Source: Nitrososphaerales archaeon | Lineage (GTDB): Archaea > Thermoproteota > Nitrososphaeria > Conexivisphaerales > UBA164 | NCBI GenBank assembly: GCA_023256355.1 | Contig: JAGDXJ010000007.1 | Span: 1 to 42,670, forward strand | Length of the DNA: 42,670 nucleotides | Reading direction: 5' to 3' | Shown: positions 40,148 through 42,670 of the stretch, piece by piece | How the letters are laid out: each line of letters begins with the position of its first letter | Position numbering within the stretch: the stretch's first letter is position 1 | Position numbers and translations under genes: made by a program | The notes under the pieces: model-generated | The model's database searches: none | What the model saw: the letters and a program-made list of their open reading frames with translations, nothing else | Told to the model about the DNA's origin: nothing

Positions 40148-41818
40148 ATGGAATATAAATGGACAGTGCTCTCTAATACGACTTTAGGTATATTAATTGG
40201 CATGATGAATTCAACAGTTTTATTGATTGCGTTGCCAGCTATATTTAGGGGAATAAACATAAACCCCTTATCTCCATCGTCTTTTAGCTATTTGTTATGG
40301 TTATTAATGGGTTATGGAGTTACGACTTCAGCATTAGTTGTGTCTATAGGTAGGTTTTCAGATATTTATGGAAGGGTAAAGCTCTACAGATTAGGTTTTA
40401 TAATATTTACAATAGGTTCAATTTTGCTATCAATAACGCCTGGTAGCGGGGACTTTGCTGCAAGCGAGCTAATAGCTTTTAGAGTTGTTCAAGCTGTTGG
40501 CGGTTCACTATTAATGGCGAACAGTGTTGCATTAATTACTGATGCATTTCCATTAACTGAAAGAGGTAAAGCTTTAGGTTTAAATCAAATTTCAGGTTTA
40601 TTGGGAAGCATTTTGGGTTTAATAGTTGGAGGAATTTTGGCAACGGCTAACTGGAGGTTAGTATTTATAATTAGTGTTCCGTTTGGTATAGCCGGTACAA
40701 TATGGTCCTTTAAATCATTAAGGGAAATAAGCAAACCAAATAGAAATGAAAAAATTGACATTATGGGAAATATTGACTTTATCTTAGGAATAATTTTGTT
40801 GTTAGCTGGAGTTACTTATGCTCTAGAGCCTTATAAAAATAGTCCTATGGGTTGGGGAAATCCTGAAGTAATTGGTTTAATTTTATCAGGCTTTGCATTA
40901 TTAGCAGCATTTCCCTTTATAGAAATGAAAGTAAAATACCCTATGTTTAGATTAGAGCTTTTTAAATCAAGGCAATTTTCAGCAGGTATTTTTGCTGCTT
41001 TGCTATCAGGTTTAGCGTATGGAGGGTTAATGATAACATTAGTTGTTTTACTGCAAGGTATTTGGCTTCCATTACATGGCTATTCATTTGCAGTCACGCC
41101 TTTATGGGCTGGTATTTATATGATCCCATTAATGTTAGGGTTTGTAGCGTTTGGTCCATTAAGCGGAGCTTTATCTGATAAATACGGGGCTAGGGGCCTT
41201 GCAACTGGAGGAATGGTTTTAGTTTTCATATCGTTTTTATTAATGATGACTTTAAAGTATAATTTCCCATATGCAGAGTTCGCATTTTTCATATTTTTGG
41301 CAGGTGCAGGAAATGGCTTATTTGTTTCTCCTAATACTGCATCAATAATGAATTCAGTTCCCTCAAATCATAGAGGTGTTGCATCGGGTATGAGATCAGT
41401 TATGACAAATATTGCAAATACAACGAGCATAGCATTATATTTCTCATTATTGTTATCAGCATTTGAGGCCAAATTACCAGGCGCTTTATATGCTGGTTTA
41501 ATATCAGCAGGATTTCCAAATAATGTTGCTCAAATGATATCTAAAATGCCTCCAACGGCTGCTCTATTTGCTGCATTTTTAGGTTATAATCCAATGCAGG
41601 CTGTTTTAAGTAATATACCTAGTTTAGCATCTCAAATAAGCAATGCTGATCCAAATAGTTTAAACGTTGTTTTAAGCAATACATGGTTCCCTAAGGTAAT
41701 TGCACCAGCATTTATGTATGCTTTAAGATCAGTCTTAGTTGTTTCATCAATAATTGTTATAATAGCTGCGATAGCATCTGCTTTACGGGGTAAACATAAT
41801 TTAGATAATAATAAATGA
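40148..41818 (+). CDS. MFS transporter, DHA2 (14-helix) drug-efflux type
   Basis: The about 556-residue protein has roughly 14 hydrophobic helices. It carries motif A GRFSDIYGRVKLYR after helix 2, and RVVQAVGGSLLMANSVALIT plus NQISGLLGSILGLIVGGIL in the first half, which place it in the EmrB/QacA DHA2 group of proton-driven exporters. A second motif-A-like GALSDKYGARGLATGG marks the second half. Substrate cannot be predicted. ATG at 40148 is chosen because AGGTGA stands five bases upstream; a GTG three codons earlier is also in frame. It follows the split binding-protein gene by about 100 bases but is unlikely to be functionally linked. Confidence 0.9.
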   Translation: MEYKWTVLSNTTLGILIGMMNSTVLLIALPAIFRGININPLSPSSFSYLLWLLMGYGVTTSALVVSIGRFSDIYGRVKLYRLGFIIFTIGSILLSITPGSGDFAASELIAFRVVQAVGGSLLMANSVALITDAFPLTERGKALGLNQISGLLGSILGLIVGGILATANWRLVFIISVPFGIAGTIWSFKSLREISKPNRNEKIDIMGNIDFILGIILLLAGVTYALEPYKNSPMGWGNPEVIGLILSGFALLAAFPFIEMKVKYPMFRLELFKSRQFSAGIFAALLSGLAYGGLMITLVVLLQGIWLPLHGYSFAVTPLWAGIYMIPLMLGFVAFGPLSGALSDKYGARGLATGGMVLVFISFLLMMTLKYNFPYAEFAFFIFLAGAGNGLFVSPNTASIMNSVPSNHRGVASGMRSVMTNIANTTSIALYFSLLLSAFEAKLPGALYAGLISAGFPNNVAQMISKMPPTAALFAAFLGYNPMQAVLSNIPSLASQISNADPNSLNVVLSNTWFPKVIAPAFMYALRSVLVVSSIIVIIAAIASALRGKHNLDNNK

Positions 41819-41895
41819 TTTCTATATATATTGTTGTGATAATATTATAAATAACCAGATTTCAAATTTTATAATAGCTAATTTTATAACCTTCC

Positions 41896-41946
41896 TATTA
41901 TTTTTAAATTGGAAATAAAAAGAAATTTTATAATTTTGTTTTTTCA
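41896..41946 (+). terminator. T-rich termination region after the MFS gene
   Basis: Several plus-strand T runs (TATTATTTTT, then TTTTGTTTTTTC) lie in the AT-rich spacer between the transporter and the glycosyltransferase. They fit archaeal intrinsic termination. No promoter element could be placed with confidence in this 160-base gap. Confidence 0.35.
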
Positions 41947-41979
41947 ATGGATTTTAGGGTATTGGGGGCATAATTCCAT

Positions 41980-42670
41980 ATGTCTGCAAAGATATACAAA
42001 TATATGAGACAAAAAATCCTTGGAGAAAAGGGAACAGAAATAATAAGAAATATGACATCAACACTACTAACATCTTTGGGTATAGTAAATTCTGAAAGAG
42101 TTAACAAAAAGGATGGTATTAGTGCAATGGTAATTTCTTATAATGAATCTGATTGGATAGAGCTATCATTAAGAAGTATTGCTGATATAGTTGATGAGTT
42201 TGTTATTATTGATTCCTCTGATGATGAAACAGTTAAAATTATTCAAAATTTAAAAAAGGAATTACCAATAAATCTGATAAGACAGCCATTATTGGGTCCA
42301 AAGGTTGCTAGAGAAACAGGATTAAAAAACATAAACTATAAATATGTATTAATATGGGATCCAGATTTTATAGCAAAAAAGGAATTGATTGATAAGATTA
42401 ATTCTTTTATGAATACATCAAATAAAAAGTATTATCATCTAGTTTATTGGCCATGGATTTCTTTATGTGGAGATCTATCTCATAGATGCAGGGAAAAATA
42501 TCATGTAGAACATTGGCTATTTACTTATTCTAAAAAATTAAAATATTTATGGGATGGGAAAATGGAGTATCTATATGCACCAATTTATTATAAAAGAGTC
42601 AATTTAAGTGATGAGCCATTAGGATATCATATGCATCACGTAAAAAGACCGGAAAGAGTTGCTTTAAATT
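41980..42670 (+). CDS. Family 2 glycosyltransferase, N-terminal part
   Basis: The gene runs off the right edge; about 230 residues are visible. After a basic N-terminal region (MSAKIYKYMRQKILGEKGTE) comes a GT-A fold: ISAMVISYNESDWIELSLRS, then FVIIDSSDDETVKII for nucleotide binding, and YVLIWDPDFIAKKELI, where DPD takes the role of the metal-binding DxD. This is the GT2 pattern of enzymes that add sugars to glycans or lipids. Trp/His-rich segments (YWPWISLCGDLSHRCREKYH) follow. The acceptor is unknown. Archaeal GT2 genes often act in S-layer or lipid glycosylation. Confidence 0.85.
   Translation, partial: MSAKIYKYMRQKILGEKGTEIIRNMTSTLLTSLGIVNSERVNKKDGISAMVISYNESDWIELSLRSIADIVDEFVIIDSSDDETVKIIQNLKKELPINLIRQPLLGPKVARETGLKNINYKYVLIWDPDFIAKKELIDKINSFMNTSNKKYYHLVYWPWISLCGDLSHRCREKYHVEHWLFTYSKKLKYLWDGKMEYLYAPIYYKRVNLSDEPLGYHMHHVKRPERVALN

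Overview
This window comes from an archaeal chromosome. The archaeal signs are a ribosomal-protein operon with the archaeal/eukaryotic-type proteins L19e, L32e and S4e, the RNase P subunit Rpp29, archaeal SecY, an AdkA-type adenylate kinase, an EMC3-like DUF106 protein, a tricorn-type M1 aminopeptidase, a bulge-helix-bulge intron in tRNA-Trp, BRE/TATA promoters and many GGTG(A) ribosome binding sites. S14 and L14 look more like those of the TACK (crenarchaeal-like) group than of Thermoplasma. A bacterial-type GrpE/DnaK/DnaJ set, the protoporphyrin-branch heme genes and the tricorn-type peptidase suggest an aerobic, possibly thermoacidophilic archaeon. I cannot name the genus.

Region 1 (1-3371) is a visibly more GC-rich, tightly overlapping, all-minus-strand cassette abutting the 3' end of an intron-containing tRNA-Trp. 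It encodes a truncated tyrosine-recombinase-like protein, two zinc-finger proteins, a PD-(D/E)xK nuclease, an HTH/zinc-ribbon protein and several unknowns. I read it as one end of an integrated plasmid or virus. Its most striking feature is three arrays of four 9-bp units (TTTTGGAAC and variants), one array inverted, inside a coding region.

Region 2 (3536-13875) pairs a chaperone operon with heme synthesis. grpE-dnaK-dnaJ-hemA-hemC runs on the minus strand. hemD-hemB-hemL-hemE and a divergent ferrochelatase-like gene run on the plus strand. The 112-bp divergent spacer carries a perfect 8-bp-arm palindrome across the grpE start. Together these genes cover glutamyl-tRNA to coproporphyrinogen III plus metal insertion; the oxidase and decarboxylase steps are not in the window.

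Region 3 (13979-21094) holds a left-handed beta-helix acyltransferase, ilvD-cimA (branched-chain amino acids), an M1 aminopeptidase that overlaps cimA tail to tail, a signal peptidase, and DUF106.

Region 4 (20621-30787) is the ribosomal superoperon, minus strand, from L22 down to secY, adk and DUF106. Genes overlap by a few bases or sit a few bases apart. uS14 (59 aa) lies between L5 and S8. The operon stops upstream at L22; no uS19 or L2 follows.

Region 5 (30788-42670) is AT-rich accessory DNA. It has a GC-rich structured island that may be a transposon relic, a HEPN/MNT toxin-antitoxin pair, a decayed gene, a VapBC pair whose toxin lacks a normal start codon, an alkaline-phosphatase-superfamily hydrolase, a PKD-containing peptide-type substrate-binding protein split by a complete IS607-family TnpA/TnpB element, a 14-helix MFS transporter, and the start of a family 2 glycosyltransferase. 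The split gene can be rejoined in frame, so the insertion looks recent.
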